This document shows, piece by piece, positions 42,606 to 52,060 of a stretch of 64,000 nucleotides of DNA (within the stretch, counting starts at the first letter, position 1; every line of letters starts with the position of its first letter). The notes beneath the pieces are model-generated. The model made no database searches and was not told the origin of the DNA. It saw nothing but the letters and a program-made list of their open reading frames with translations. Source of the DNA: DIGJ01 sp041739345 (lineage in GTDB: Bacteria; Bacillota; Clostridia; Lachnospirales; Lachnospiraceae); assembly GCA_041739345.1 (NCBI GenBank), contig JBGSNZ010000001.1, positions 56,060 through 120,059 on the forward strand, read 5' to 3'. The position numbers were made by a program, and so were the translations under genes.

Positions 42606-45600
42606 GTGGGAAGGGTTATTAGTACGGCAATACAGTTTTTAGATGGATTTACAAAGCCTTCACAGGAAGTAATAAACAGTATGCGGAAAATGGGGAAAGA
42701 GTCCATAGCGGCAGGAAAGCAGATACAAAACGCAGGTAAGAGTATTGCAAGCGTTGGATCATCGCTAACCAAGTCTATTACACTTCCAATAGTAGCAGTA
42801 GCAGCCGCAGCATTAAAAACAAGTAATGATTTTGAAAATGCTATGGCTAAAATCGGAACCATAGCAGACACCACTACAACGCCTATGGCAAAGTTAAAAG
42901 AACAGGTTATAGATCTTTCAAATACCATGGGCGTTAGTGTTACGGAAATAGCCGGAGCACAGTACGAGGCGATTTCTTCCGGTGTAGCTACGGCTAAAAG
43001 CGCAGAATTTGTAGCAACGGCAATCAAGGCAGCAAAGGGCGGTTTTACAGACACAGGAACAGCCGTAGACGGATTGACAACCGTATTAAATGCATATGGA
43101 CTAAAAGCAACAGAGGCAACCAATATAAGCGATCAGATGCTTATTGCACAAAATTACGGTAAAACAACTTTCGGAGATATGGCAAGCAGCCTAGGTAGCG
43201 TTATCCCGATTGCATCGAGTTTAAATGTATCAACAAAAGAATTGTTTTCGAGTGTAGCGGTATTAACAAATAATGGTATTGGTACAAGCGAGGCAATGAC
43301 AGGATTAAAAGCGGCGTACAGTAATATATTGAAACCGACGGACGCAGCAGCAAAAACGGCACAATCATTAGGAATGAATTTTTCAGCAGCGCATTTAAAA
43401 AGCGTTGGTTGGGCGAAATTTCTAGAAGAGATCAAAGAAAAAACCGGCGGCAATTCGGAAACAATGGCAAAACTATTCGGATCCACAGAGGCGTTAAACA
43501 GTGTCATGGTATTGGCAGGCAAAGGATCAGCAGGATTTACAGAGGCATTAAAACAAATGAATGGCGCAAGTGGATCCACAGAGGCAGCATATGAAAAAAT
43601 GTTAACACCTGCGGAAAAAATGAATATTTCAATAAACAAAGTTAAAAACTCATTGATTAAGTTTGGAACAGCACTAACACCGGTATTTAACAAAGTAGCC
43701 GATATTATAGGAGCCGTAGGCGATAAATTAAACAATTTAAGCGAGGGGCAAGTTAACACAATTGTAAAATTTGCAGCCATAGCCGCAACAATTGGACCTA
43801 TTTTAATGATTTTTGGTAAATTAGTATCAGTTACCGGAGCCGTTAAAATTGGTTTCGGATCCGCTTTAAAATCAATAGCAGGTTTTAAAGGGGTTATAGG
43901 ACTTATCGCAAGTCCTGCAGGTATTGTAATAGGAGTATTAGCAGCAATTGCAGTAGCGGCATTTTTAATAATAAAGAATTGGGATAAAATAAAACCTGCT
44001 TTAATGAATGTTGGCAATTGGTTTAAAAATGTATTTGAGAAAGCAGGCTTTAGTGTAGAAGGATTTAGAAAAATATTTTCGTCAATAGGACAGACAATAC
44101 AAACAATCGCAAATAAGATCATAGGAATTGTTAAGATGATCGCAGGCGTATTTATAAAAGATTTTTTTGGAGATACAAGCAACGCAGCACCTAAAATGAA
44201 TGAAACATTTACGAAGATTACAGCAGGCGCCATAAAGGCGTTTGAACTTATCACAAAGGCAGTAGACAAGGGATTAAAGGTATTTAGTTCATTGCTAGAT
44301 TTCTTTACCGGAGCGTTTCAAGGCAATTGGAATAGTGCGGCAGCAGGGTTTAGAGAAAGCCTAAAGAAGTTATTTCCTAGTAATATTGCAAATGGGTTAA
44401 TAAAAGCCTTTAACTTTATATTACCGGCAATCGGCGCAGGAGTTGGAGCGATCAAAGGATTAATTAAAAGTTGGGTTGATTATATCAAAGCACAGATCGA
44501 GAACGTCAAAACGATTTTTAAGGGTATCGGACAATTTGTAAAGGCGGTCTTTACCGGAGATTGGAAGGGCGCACTTGAAGGGTTAAAAACCATTGCAAGC
44601 GGTGCATTAAGCGGCTTAATAACAATTATTAAGCAGCCATTCGCAGCAATCGGAAACATGGTAAAAGGTGCTATTGATAATTTTAAGAAAATGAATATTA
44701 TCAAAAATATCTTTAATGCCATGGGAAACGCAGTTAAGAAAGTTTTAACAAGTTGCGGCGTGAATATGGATAAGTTCAAAGCAGATGTTACGAACATAAA
44801 AAATAGGGTTGGCAGTATCATAAACAACCTTAAAACAATATTCGGGGCGGTATTTGGATTTATAGGCAAGGTTGTTAAAGCAGCAGCAACGGTTGTAGCA
44901 GGTATATTCGGGAAAAAGATCAGCAGCACATGCAGCACAGCCGGCGCAGTAGTAACGGCGTTTAAAGCGGTAATTGGTGCAGCATTTAACGCCATAGCAT
45001 CGAGAATAAAAGCAGTTATGGCGGTCATAGTTCCGGTTGTAAAGGTTGCGTTTTCTGCAATAAAAGGCGGTATAGTAGCAGCAATTAAAAGTATAACATC
45101 AGTTATTAGCGGACTTATGACCGTATTTGATGGTATTACAACGTTTATATCGGGCGTATTTACCGGCAATTGGTCGAAAGCATGGCAAGGTATAAAAACT
45201 ATATTCAAGGGCGTATTTGATAGCTTAGCAGCATTATGCAAAGCACCTATAAACGCAGTAATAGGAATTATAAACGGCGCAATCGGTGGCATTAATAAAT
45301 TAGATCTAACAATACCGGATTGGGTTCCACTAATAGGCGGTAAAGGTTTTAATATTAACGTTCCAACGATCCCAATGTTATATAAAGGTACTGACAATTG
45401 GCGAGGCGGTGCGGCAATGATCCACGACCGAGGCGCAGAGGTTGTAGATCTACCAAGAGGATCAAGGGTTTACCCTCATGACAAGTCTATTCAGATGGCT
45501 AGAAAAGAGGGGGCAAAATCAAGCGGCGGTATACAAATTACTATTCAGAAATTAGCAGACAAAATAGAGATACGCAGCGATGAAGATATAGACAGAATAG

Positions 45601-45650
45601 CCGAGGCGTTAGCGTTGAAATTAAAGAAAGTAGCATTAAATATAGCATAA
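42606..45650 (+). CDS. Tape measure protein
   Basis: The 1014-residue protein starts at GTG after GGAGGTG. Residues ~60-340 form the TP901-type tape-measure domain (AMAKIGTIADTTTTPMAKLK, GVATAKSAEFVATAIKAAKG). Several long hydrophobic helices follow (IAAIAATIGPILMIFG and AGIVIGVLAAIAVAAFLIIK near residues 395-460). Repeated Ala/Ile/Lys-rich helical blocks fill the centre, and a short conserved end (HDRGAEVVDLPRGSRVYPHD) closes it. Its length sets the tail length. The large opposite-strand open frames here come from its composition. Confidence 0.95.
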   Translation: MGRVISTAIQFLDGFTKPSQEVINSMRKMGKESIAAGKQIQNAGKSIASVGSSLTKSITLPIVAVAAAALKTSNDFENAMAKIGTIADTTTTPMAKLKEQVIDLSNTMGVSVTEIAGAQYEAISSGVATAKSAEFVATAIKAAKGGFTDTGTAVDGLTTVLNAYGLKATEATNISDQMLIAQNYGKTTFGDMASSLGSVIPIASSLNVSTKELFSSVAVLTNNGIGTSEAMTGLKAAYSNILKPTDAAAKTAQSLGMNFSAAHLKSVGWAKFLEEIKEKTGGNSETMAKLFGSTEALNSVMVLAGKGSAGFTEALKQMNGASGSTEAAYEKMLTPAEKMNISINKVKNSLIKFGTALTPVFNKVADIIGAVGDKLNNLSEGQVNTIVKFAAIAATIGPILMIFGKLVSVTGAVKIGFGSALKSIAGFKGVIGLIASPAGIVIGVLAAIAVAAFLIIKNWDKIKPALMNVGNWFKNVFEKAGFSVEGFRKIFSSIGQTIQTIANKIIGIVKMIAGVFIKDFFGDTSNAAPKMNETFTKITAGAIKAFELITKAVDKGLKVFSSLLDFFTGAFQGNWNSAAAGFRESLKKLFPSNIANGLIKAFNFILPAIGAGVGAIKGLIKSWVDYIKAQIENVKTIFKGIGQFVKAVFTGDWKGALEGLKTIASGALSGLITIIKQPFAAIGNMVKGAIDNFKKMNIIKNIFNAMGNAVKKVLTSCGVNMDKFKADVTNIKNRVGSIINNLKTIFGAVFGFIGKVVKAAATVVAGIFGKKISSTCSTAGAVVTAFKAVIGAAFNAIASRIKAVMAVIVPVVKVAFSAIKGGIVAAIKSITSVISGLMTVFDGITTFISGVFTGNWSKAWQGIKTIFKGVFDSLAALCKAPINAVIGIINGAIGGINKLDLTIPDWVPLIGGKGFNINVPTIPMLYKGTDNWRGGAAMIHDRGAEVVDLPRGSRVYPHDKSIQMARKEGAKSSGGIQITIQKLADKIEIRSDEDIDRIAEALALKLKKVALNIA

Positions 45651-45663
45651 GGAGGCGGCGACA

Positions 45664-46311
45664 TTGGAAATTTACTTAAAGCAAGGTAAAACGAAGTTTA
45701 GATTTGCGGTAATACCGCCCGATTATGAAGTTACAAAAGAAATGAACAATACACCGATTGATATTAATGCAATAGGTGAAATTAATCTGTTAGGCAAGCG
45801 GAAACTTAAAACAATTCCGCTTGCCTCTTTCTTTCCAAAGCAGGATTATTATTTTTGCCAATATACAGGGTTTCCAACACCAAAGGAAAGTGTAAAATTA
45901 ATAGAGAAGATGCAGGAAAAAGGCATTGTTAGACTTACAATGACAGGAACGCCGGTTAATATGGATTGCACTATTGAAAGTTTTGTTTACGGCGAGGACG
46001 ACGGCACAAAAGACATACATTTTAGTATTGATTTTAAAGAATATGTAAACCCGAAAGTAAAAACCAAGAAGAAAAAAGAAACAGTAAATAAAAACAGTAA
46101 GAAAATAACGGTTGCAGCTACTACAAGATCAAGCAAGACGGTTGAAAGTGGAACATACAAAGTAAAAAGCGGCGATACACTAAGCAAGATCGCTAAAAAT
46201 CAAACCGGATCAAGTGCTAATTGGAGAGCAATCTACAACCAAAACAAAGGATCAATAGGGGATAACCCAAATGACATATACGTAGGTCAAAAGTTGGTGA
46301 TTTCAGTATGA
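45664..46311 (+). CDS. LysM tail protein (XkdP-like)
   Basis: The protein has 215 residues with a TTG start after AAGGAGGCG. The N-terminal part (about 1-130) resembles XkdP (FRFAVIPPDYEVTKEMNNTP), and the C-terminal LysM domain (GTYKVKSGDTLSKIAKNQTG, IYVGQKLVIS) binds peptidoglycan. It likely links tape measure and baseplate and helps the tail engage the cell wall. It overlaps the hub gene by 4 bases. Confidence 0.88.
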   Translation: MEIYLKQGKTKFRFAVIPPDYEVTKEMNNTPIDINAIGEINLLGKRKLKTIPLASFFPKQDYYFCQYTGFPTPKESVKLIEKMQEKGIVRLTMTGTPVNMDCTIESFVYGEDDGTKDIHFSIDFKEYVNPKVKTKKKKETVNKNSKKITVAATTRSSKTVESGTYKVKSGDTLSKIAKNQTGSSANWRAIYNQNKGSIGDNPNDIYVGQKLVISV

Positions 46312-47297
46312 TAATAAAGTGGACTTATGTAAAAAACAATAAAACACATACAGTAGATATAACAACGGCGGTTTCAAGCGTAAATTGGGGTGGATCCACG
46401 TCGCAGGCCGCAAGGACAGCAGAAATAGCCGTTATAAATGCACCGAACGACAACAACGTAAAGAAACTAAAGATAAACATAGCAGCAGGCGACATTATAA
46501 GGCTATACGAGGACGACGATCTTATTTTTTACGGAGAAGTACAAACGAAAGAAAAGGCAAGCAGCATAGGAACAATTACATATAATTGCACCGATTTGCT
46601 ATCGCACTTATTAAGAAGTACCGGCGTATATAATTTTTCAAGTACAACCGCCGAGGCTATTACAAAAAAAATATGTGCAGATTTTGAAATAGAAACAGGA
46701 TCCATAGCAGAAACAAAGGCGACTATTAAGAAAATGATAATTGACGGCAGCAGCATTTACGATATTATTATGAAAGCATATACAAAAGCAGCACATCAGA
46801 CAGGAAAAAAATATATATGCAGAATGAAAGGGTTGAAACTTTCAATTGAAACAAAAGGAACCATAGTTAAAAACTTTGTTTTATCCGAGAAAAAGAATAT
46901 CACAAATACAAGCTATCAAGAAACGATCGAAAACATGGTTAATGTAGTTAAGATTTACGACGATGCCGGAAAACAGATCGGAGAGGTAAAAAATAGCGAG
47001 TGGGTGAAAAAATACGGTATATATCAGCAAACATATAAAAAAGAAAAGGGTATAAACGAAACGACGGCAGCAAATAACCTTTTAATTGGAGTAGAAAAAA
47101 AGGTAAGTCTTGAAGGAATAGACGGAGATCTAAAATGTATCGCAGGAAACGGCGTTAAGGCTTACGACGTTGCAACCGGTCTAAATGGTTTATTTTGGAT
47201 TGATAGCGACGCCCATACATGGGAGAACGGCACACACATTATGAGCCTAGAATTAAATTTTAAAAACATAATGGATAGCAAGGACGGCGACGAATAG
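46308..47297 (+). CDS. Baseplate hub protein (XkdQ-like, gpD family)
   Basis: The 329-residue protein has the opening VSSVNWGGSTSQAARTAEIA, the GDIIRLYEDDDLIFYGEV strand pair and YNCTDLLSHLLRSTG, all typical of PBSX XkdQ. It is the central hub below the tube. The end, HTWENGTHIMSLELNF, is the conserved last barrel strand. Confidence 0.92.
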   Translation: MIIKWTYVKNNKTHTVDITTAVSSVNWGGSTSQAARTAEIAVINAPNDNNVKKLKINIAAGDIIRLYEDDDLIFYGEVQTKEKASSIGTITYNCTDLLSHLLRSTGVYNFSSTTAEAITKKICADFEIETGSIAETKATIKKMIIDGSSIYDIIMKAYTKAAHQTGKKYICRMKGLKLSIETKGTIVKNFVLSEKKNITNTSYQETIENMVNVVKIYDDAGKQIGEVKNSEWVKKYGIYQQTYKKEKGINETTAANNLLIGVEKKVSLEGIDGDLKCIAGNGVKAYDVATGLNGLFWIDSDAHTWENGTHIMSLELNFKNIMDSKDGDE

Positions 47298-47308
47298 GGG
47301 GCGATTAA

Positions 47309-47617
47309 ATGAACGCTTACGAGCAAATTTTAGACACTATGAGGCAGCAAGGAGGCAAAGACAATACACCACCCATTCAATTAGGTATAATGGATAGTCC
47401 TACATCATGCAGCATAGGAAAACTAAAATTATCGGGTGAGGATCTTTTAGCGGTAGAACAATTAAAAACCGGATATCATAAAGCGGTTAATAATTTGACA
47501 CCATCACAAAAAGACGATAGCACCTACGTTAAACCACTTGCAAAGGGCGACAAAATAGCGTTATACAGAATGAACGACGAATTATATATCATATTAGGGA
47601 GGTTGGTTAATCTATGA
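47309..47617 (+). CDS. Baseplate protein (XkdR-like, DUF2577)
   Basis: The protein has 102 residues. The PIQLGIMDSPTSCSIGKLKL segment and the final KGDKIALYRMNDELYIILGR match DUF2577, a small OB-like baseplate protein. It starts 11 bases after the hub gene and overlaps the next gene by 4. Confidence 0.87.
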   Translation: MNAYEQILDTMRQQGGKDNTPPIQLGIMDSPTSCSIGKLKLSGEDLLAVEQLKTGYHKAVNNLTPSQKDDSTYVKPLAKGDKIALYRMNDELYIILGRLVNL

Positions 47618-48045
47618 GTTTATTCCCAACATACATTGAGAACGACGAGGAACTAGAAACAGAAATAGAAGAAACAAAGCCTCCCAAAGAATACGAGATT
47701 GATTTTGTCACAGGACAATTAACCGGTAAGATAGTCGAAGGGTTGGCAGCTATAAAAATTTGGATATGGCTTGCGTTACAGATACCAAGATACCGGTATT
47801 ATATTTACTCATGGGATTACGGCAACGAATACGAGGACTTGATAGGGCAAGGGTATACAGAGGAATATATAGAAACCGAGGCTTTAAGAATAACCGAGGA
47901 TTGCTTATTAATAAATGAGCACATACAAAGCATTACAGACTTTACGACCACGGTAGTAAATGAAAAACTAACGATCAGCTTTACAGCAAATACAATTTAC
48001 GGCGAAATTGTAATAAGCGATTACGAAGTATCAAAAGCGGCATAG
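47614..48045 (+). CDS. Baseplate wedge protein (XkdS-like, DUF2634)
   Basis: The protein has 143 residues. YEIDFVTGQLTGKIVEGLAA and YYIYSWDYGNEYEDLIGQGY are hallmarks of DUF2634/gp25-like proteins that nucleate sheath assembly on the baseplate. ATGA-type overlap with the preceding gene. Confidence 0.9.
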   Translation: MSLFPTYIENDEELETEIEETKPPKEYEIDFVTGQLTGKIVEGLAAIKIWIWLALQIPRYRYYIYSWDYGNEYEDLIGQGYTEEYIETEALRITEDCLLINEHIQSITDFTTTVVNEKLTISFTANTIYGEIVISDYEVSKAA

Positions 48046-48060
48046 GGGAGGCGATAGAAT

Positions 48061-49125
48061 ATGTTTGAAGATAAAACACAAAATAATATCATGCAAGATC
48101 TAGTTGATACAGTAGACAGCGATATTAGCACAGAGGAAGGAACCTTAATTAATCATTCGTTCACCGGAGCCGCTACAGAATTTGAACAGACGTATATTAG
48201 CTTAGGACTATTGGACGAAAACGGTTATGCAGAAACGGCAGATCGTGAACACTTGATAATGAGAGCCAAGGAACACGGCATAACACCATTAGAAAAAACT
48301 AACGCAATTTGGAAAGCGATATTCAATATTGAAGTATCAATAAACAGCAGATTTTCGGCAGGCGAATTAACCTACATTTGCACCGAAAAAATAGAGGGTT
48401 TTACATATAAACTGAAATGCGAAACGGCAGGAATAATAGGTAATACAAAACAATTAGATCTAACGCCGATAGAGTTTATAAGCGGATTTGAAAGCGGAGA
48501 ATTAACAGAATTAACAACGCCGGCACGTGACGAAGAGGAAACAGAGGTATTTCGTGCAAGGTATCTTTCTATAGTAGGCGCAGCACAGGCATTCGGAGGC
48601 AATAGGGCACAATATAAGCAGATCATGCACAATATAAGCGGAGTTGGAGCCTGCAAGGTATACCGTGTCACAAAGGACGTAAAAAGGATAAGCATATACT
48701 TTTTAAATAGCCAATACGGCATACCAAACGAAATATTAGTTACAGACGTGCAGGAAATAATAGATCCAATTGAAAAGCAAGGACAGGGCGAAGGAGCAGC
48801 AAGCATATACCATACAGTTGATTTATACGCCTGCAATGCAGAAACGGTAAATATTGCAGCAAAAGTAACGATTGACACCGGTTTTGTATGGGCGGACTTA
48901 TTACCGATGGTTCAAACGAAGATAGACGAATATTACTTAGAACTTGCGAAAACGTGGGAAAATGAGGATTATTTGACGGTTAGAATATTAAGGATTAACC
49001 AAGCAATCGCAAGCGTAGATGGCATTATAGACGTGCAAGAAACAGCACTAAACGGATCGGAGGCTAATAAAATTATGGATCCGAACGCTATACCGGTTAG
49101 GGGTGAAATTATATGTCTAGTATGA
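48061..49125 (+). CDS. Baseplate J-like protein (XkdT-like)
   Basis: The 354-residue protein has the gpJ pattern: ISTEEGTLINHSFTGAATEF, TTPARDEEETEVFRARYLSI, AFGGNRAQYKQIMHNISGVG and the final acidic strands. It is a main component of the baseplate wedge. It overlaps the XkdU-like gene by 13 bases. Confidence 0.93.
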   Translation: MFEDKTQNNIMQDLVDTVDSDISTEEGTLINHSFTGAATEFEQTYISLGLLDENGYAETADREHLIMRAKEHGITPLEKTNAIWKAIFNIEVSINSRFSAGELTYICTEKIEGFTYKLKCETAGIIGNTKQLDLTPIEFISGFESGELTELTTPARDEEETEVFRARYLSIVGAAQAFGGNRAQYKQIMHNISGVGACKVYRVTKDVKRISIYFLNSQYGIPNEILVTDVQEIIDPIEKQGQGEGAASIYHTVDLYACNAETVNIAAKVTIDTGFVWADLLPMVQTKIDEYYLELAKTWENEDYLTVRILRINQAIASVDGIIDVQETALNGSEANKIMDPNAIPVRGEIICLV

Positions 49126-49874
49126 TAATTAACCATTACCCACCGGTAATAAAAAAAATTCGTGAAATGCAGGCGATAGCAAAAGCGGAGGATCTCGAAT
49201 TTGATAAATTAAGACTAGCGATAGACGAGGTAATAAATAATATGTTCGTCTTTACAGCCAACGAAATAGGCATTGTAAGGCTAGAAAAAATATTAGGGAT
49301 AACGCCTAAATCAATTCAGAGTTTGGACGATCGCAGGATCAACATACTTGCAATGATGAACCGCCGCAAAATGAGCCTATCAGAATTAACCGCAATGCTA
49401 TCAAATTATTCAGAAGGAATAGAGTTAATAAATGATTTTAGTAACTTATCAATGATTGTAACGTTAAACAGCGATGCAAGCAGCATAGAGGCACTAAACA
49501 AGATTATTGATGAAATACTACCTTTAAACGTTTATTTTGAATTTGCGCTGCAAAGAGAAACAAATATCAAATATAAATTAGAGGATCTTATATTTATGTC
49601 ATTTGATCCGGCAGCAGGTGAAAACGAATATTGCAACCACGACAAAAATATAACGTCAGCAACAGAAACCGCCATTATCATAAACACAGGCGGTTTTTGC
49701 TATGTAAATAGTTATTCATACGCAGGTCAATTGATTTGCGGTTTAGAATATGGCTTAGCGGTTCCGGCGGCGTATGATCTGCAAGAAAGTATCATAACGG
49801 CAGAGGAAAGCCAAACACAAGCAATAAACGCATTAAAAGCATGCGGCGAAGATTATACAAGGGAGGAGGCTTAA
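49113..49874 (+). CDS. Tail protein (XkdU-like, DUF2313)
   Basis: The protein has 253 residues. LRLAIDEVINNMFVFTANEI, RLEKILGITPKSIQSLDDRR and MNRRKMSLSELTAMLSNYSE match XkdU/gpI-like proteins that attach tail fibres to the baseplate. The last ~80 residues, after GGFCYVNSYSYAG, are less conserved. Its position directly before the fibre/DGR genes fits the attachment role. Confidence 0.87.
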   Translation: MSSMIINHYPPVIKKIREMQAIAKAEDLEFDKLRLAIDEVINNMFVFTANEIGIVRLEKILGITPKSIQSLDDRRINILAMMNRRKMSLSELTAMLSNYSEGIELINDFSNLSMIVTLNSDASSIEALNKIIDEILPLNVYFEFALQRETNIKYKLEDLIFMSFDPAAGENEYCNHDKNITSATETAIIINTGGFCYVNSYSYAGQLICGLEYGLAVPAAYDLQESIITAEESQTQAINALKACGEDYTREEA

Positions 49875-49875
49875 C

Positions 49876-50157
49876 ATGCTAAAAGATAGGCTAATAAGCT
49901 ATACAAAAAGCATTATAAAAAGAGCAACATACACCATTAACGGAGCAGTAAAAGAAGGTAAAATAGGCAACGTGGTAATGAGTGGCGATAGTATAACGGT
50001 CTATATTTACATTGATGATGAAACACAAGGAACGATCACAAATGCCAAATTGTACGATGTTAACAACGAGTTATTGGAAAGCAAGGATTACAACACGCCA
50101 AAGGACACGTTAGCAAGTGCAACAATTGGTATTAAGATAACAATTAAAAAGGAATAG
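49876..50157 (+). CDS. Tail-associated protein, 93 residues, unknown
   Basis: It is a beta-rich small protein (SITVYIYIDDETQGTITNAK, then ATIGIKITIKKE) starting 1 base after the XkdU-like stop, with GGAGGAGG upstream. It may be a small Ig-like or fibre-adaptor domain. No family recognised. Confidence 0.55.
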   Translation: MLKDRLISYTKSIIKRATYTINGAVKEGKIGNVVMSGDSITVYIYIDDETQGTITNAKLYDVNNELLESKDYNTPKDTLASATIGIKITIKKE

Positions 50158-50167
50158 GAGGCACACT

Positions 50168-50659
50168 ATGTATGATGTAATTGTATGGAAAAACCGCCGT
50201 ACAGAGAAAAATAATACTTATTCTATAACTACAAATGCAGACGGTACAATAACGTTAACGCCGGTAGTTGGTGCGGTTATTGATGCAGGAACTAGCTTTA
50301 ATCAAACAAACATGATGAACGGCGAACACGGAACCAACGAGGCTATAATTATTGCCAACGCCGCAATGATTAAACTAATTCAGCACCAAAGGGAGTTAGA
50401 AAATACTTATTTCGAAGTTGGATCCGTTTCAATTTCGACAACCGAGGATTACCCTTTTAACACACAGAGCGTAACGGTTGCCATGAGAACACCAAGAAAC
50501 ACATTAGATTATGTTGTTATGCCGTTTTGTGACGATCCCACACAGGGTAGAGCGATCCGAATTAAGGATAGGCAACTAAACGGTTTTAAAATCGAGGTTA
50601 CGGATTGCCCGAAAAAGGCAATCACAGTAAAATATTTTGTCTTTGGAGGTAAAATGTAA
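50168..50659 (+). CDS. Tail-associated protein, 163 residues, unknown
   Basis: The middle (NMMNGEHGTNEAIIIANAAM) resembles the short helical region seen in phage fibre or baseplate-attachment proteins. The C-terminal half is beta-rich (FNTQSVTVAMRTPRNTLDYV). It may connect the variable receptor-binding protein to the baseplate. ATG follows TAGGAGGC. The stop overlaps the next start by one base. Confidence 0.55.
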   Translation: MYDVIVWKNRRTEKNNTYSITTNADGTITLTPVVGAVIDAGTSFNQTNMMNGEHGTNEAIIIANAAMIKLIQHQRELENTYFEVGSVSISTTEDYPFNTQSVTVAMRTPRNTLDYVVMPFCDDPTQGRAIRIKDRQLNGFKIEVTDCPKKAITVKYFVFGGKM

Positions 50660-50997
50660 TGGAAATAATTGAAATGAACGAAGGTAAAAAAATAGGATAT
50701 GAATTAGAGGGTACAACACTTTGGATCGGTGACGCAATCGCCGTAAGGCTGCCAAAGCTACAAACTGACGATTTAGTAACAAAAGACATATGCGCCGATA
50801 GCGACGGTAATTTAGTTATGGGATTAGGCTATAATTATGTTGCACAAATTGAAATACCGGCGAAAGAATATGAATACATCGAAGGAGAACCGGACGCAGA
50901 GGGCAAAGCAACGGTTAACAAAGTGCAAAAAGCCTTTGATATCACAAAAGTAAAATTAACATTATGGAGCATTGAGGAGGTATATATTAATGAGTAG
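50659..50997 (+). CDS. Tail-associated protein, 112 residues, unknown
   Basis: The protein has acidic and basic strands (GYELEGTTLWIGDAIAVRLP, VKLTLWSIEEVYINE). It overlaps the DGR target gene by 8 bases, so its translation is coupled with it. No family recognised. It could be a fibre chaperone or trunk. Confidence 0.55.
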   Translation: MEIIEMNEGKKIGYELEGTTLWIGDAIAVRLPKLQTDDLVTKDICADSDGNLVMGLGYNYVAQIEIPAKEYEYIEGEPDAEGKATVNKVQKAFDITKVKLTLWSIEEVYINE

Positions 50998-52054
50998 TTA
51001 CGAAGATTTAAGAGGGGCAGCAGCCAACAACGAAATAATTTTAGACGACCTAGGCTTGCCGTCGGTAATGGTTAAAAAACCTTTGGTTTATCTTGACGAA
51101 TTAGGGATAGGGGCAACGCACACGCCACACCCTGCGTTTGTAATAAATGATAGGGTAGTGCCTTATATTTATGTGTCGAAGTATCTCAATGTAATTAAAA
51201 ACAATCGAGCGTACAGTTTACCAAACCAAGATCCGGCAAATAGCATGAACTATGATAGAGCCGTAGAAGTTTGTAACAACAAGGGCGCAGGGTGGCATTT
51301 ATTAACCGGTGTCGAGTGGGGATTATTACACAACACGATAACAGCAGCAGGCGCAGAGCCTAGAGGTAATACGGCGAGTGGAAAATCGCATGTGAAAGCA
51401 TATGAAAAAGGCGTATTAAGTCCAACAAATCCGGCAAACGTATTCAGAACGTTAACCGGAACCGGTGATAAATCATGGTGTATTGACGGCGTAGGAAATG
51501 ACGTTTGCGACATCGTGGGTAATGTGAGTAAATGGGTTGCAGCAGTTAGAGTAAACGAAGGAGAAATTCAAGTAATACCTAACAATAATGCAGCAATTCA
51601 AAACACCGATTTAAAATCGACTAGCACAGCATGGAAGGCGATCTTGCAGGACGGTTCATTTGTTGCCCCAGGCACAGCCGGCACACTTAAATTTGATTAT
51701 TCGGCAGCACCGACAGCATCAACAGGTAACTTTTACATTTCTACAACGATTGAAAATAAACAAGTAGACGATATGGCATACGGATATAAAGACTTTGGAG
51801 CACTCACAGCCAAAGCAGGCGTAACAATACCGGATATATTAAAAGCATTAGCTTTATTCCCGAATACAGCCAAGACAGGAAGGGGCGGTTTTTGGATGCG
51901 AAACAACGGCGAACGGTTGCTTATTCGTGGCGGTTATTATGGTGATGGTGCGAATGCCGGAGAGGCTGTCGGTGCTCTGTACTATCCTCGTTCTAATTCG
52001 TATGCGAGTTTAGGTTTGTTTTCCGCTTACGTGGATCCTGCTCTTTATCTTTAG
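50990..52054 (+). CDS. DGR target: variable C-type-lectin-like tail protein
   Basis: This 354-residue protein is the likely receptor-binding protein at the tail tip. The C-terminal ~280 residues look like the formylglycine-generating-enzyme/C-type-lectin fold of DGR targets (NSMNYDRAVEVCNNKGAGWH, LLTGVEWGLL, CDIVGNVSKWVAAV, NGERLLIRGG). Codons 308-347 are the variable repeat. Residues Y316, D319, V327, A329, Y331, Y332, Y338 and S340 are Asn in the template, while N322 and N336 are unchanged. ATG 50990 has GAGGAGG upstream. A start at 50972 would lie inside the ribosome site. Confidence 0.93.
   Translation: MSSYEDLRGAAANNEIILDDLGLPSVMVKKPLVYLDELGIGATHTPHPAFVINDRVVPYIYVSKYLNVIKNNRAYSLPNQDPANSMNYDRAVEVCNNKGAGWHLLTGVEWGLLHNTITAAGAEPRGNTASGKSHVKAYEKGVLSPTNPANVFRTLTGTGDKSWCIDGVGNDVCDIVGNVSKWVAAVRVNEGEIQVIPNNNAAIQNTDLKSTSTAWKAILQDGSFVAPGTAGTLKFDYSAAPTASTGNFYISTTIENKQVDDMAYGYKDFGALTAKAGVTIPDILKALALFPNTAKTGRGGFWMRNNGERLLIRGGYYGDGANAGEAVGALYYPRSNSYASLGLFSAYVDPALYL
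51912..52028 (+). repeat. DGR variable repeat (VR)
   Basis: This 117-bp repeat lies at the 3' end of the target gene and aligns without gaps to the template at 52541-52657. The differences at 51935, 51944, 51968, 51969, 51974, 51975, 51980, 51983, 52001 and 52008 all lie opposite template A (five to T, four to G, one to C). The last 16 bases (52013-52028) contain no A and are identical in both copies, as expected for the initiation-of-homing end. Confidence 0.97.
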
Positions 52055-52060
52055 TCTTGT

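Noticed and set aside
43154..44269. Long minus-strand open frame of 371 codons
   Set aside because: It lies fully inside the tape measure gene and reflects its Ala/Ile/Lys-rich codons. No ribosome site or domain. The same holds for 44480-45397 and for 1689-2240 inside the hydrolase gene.
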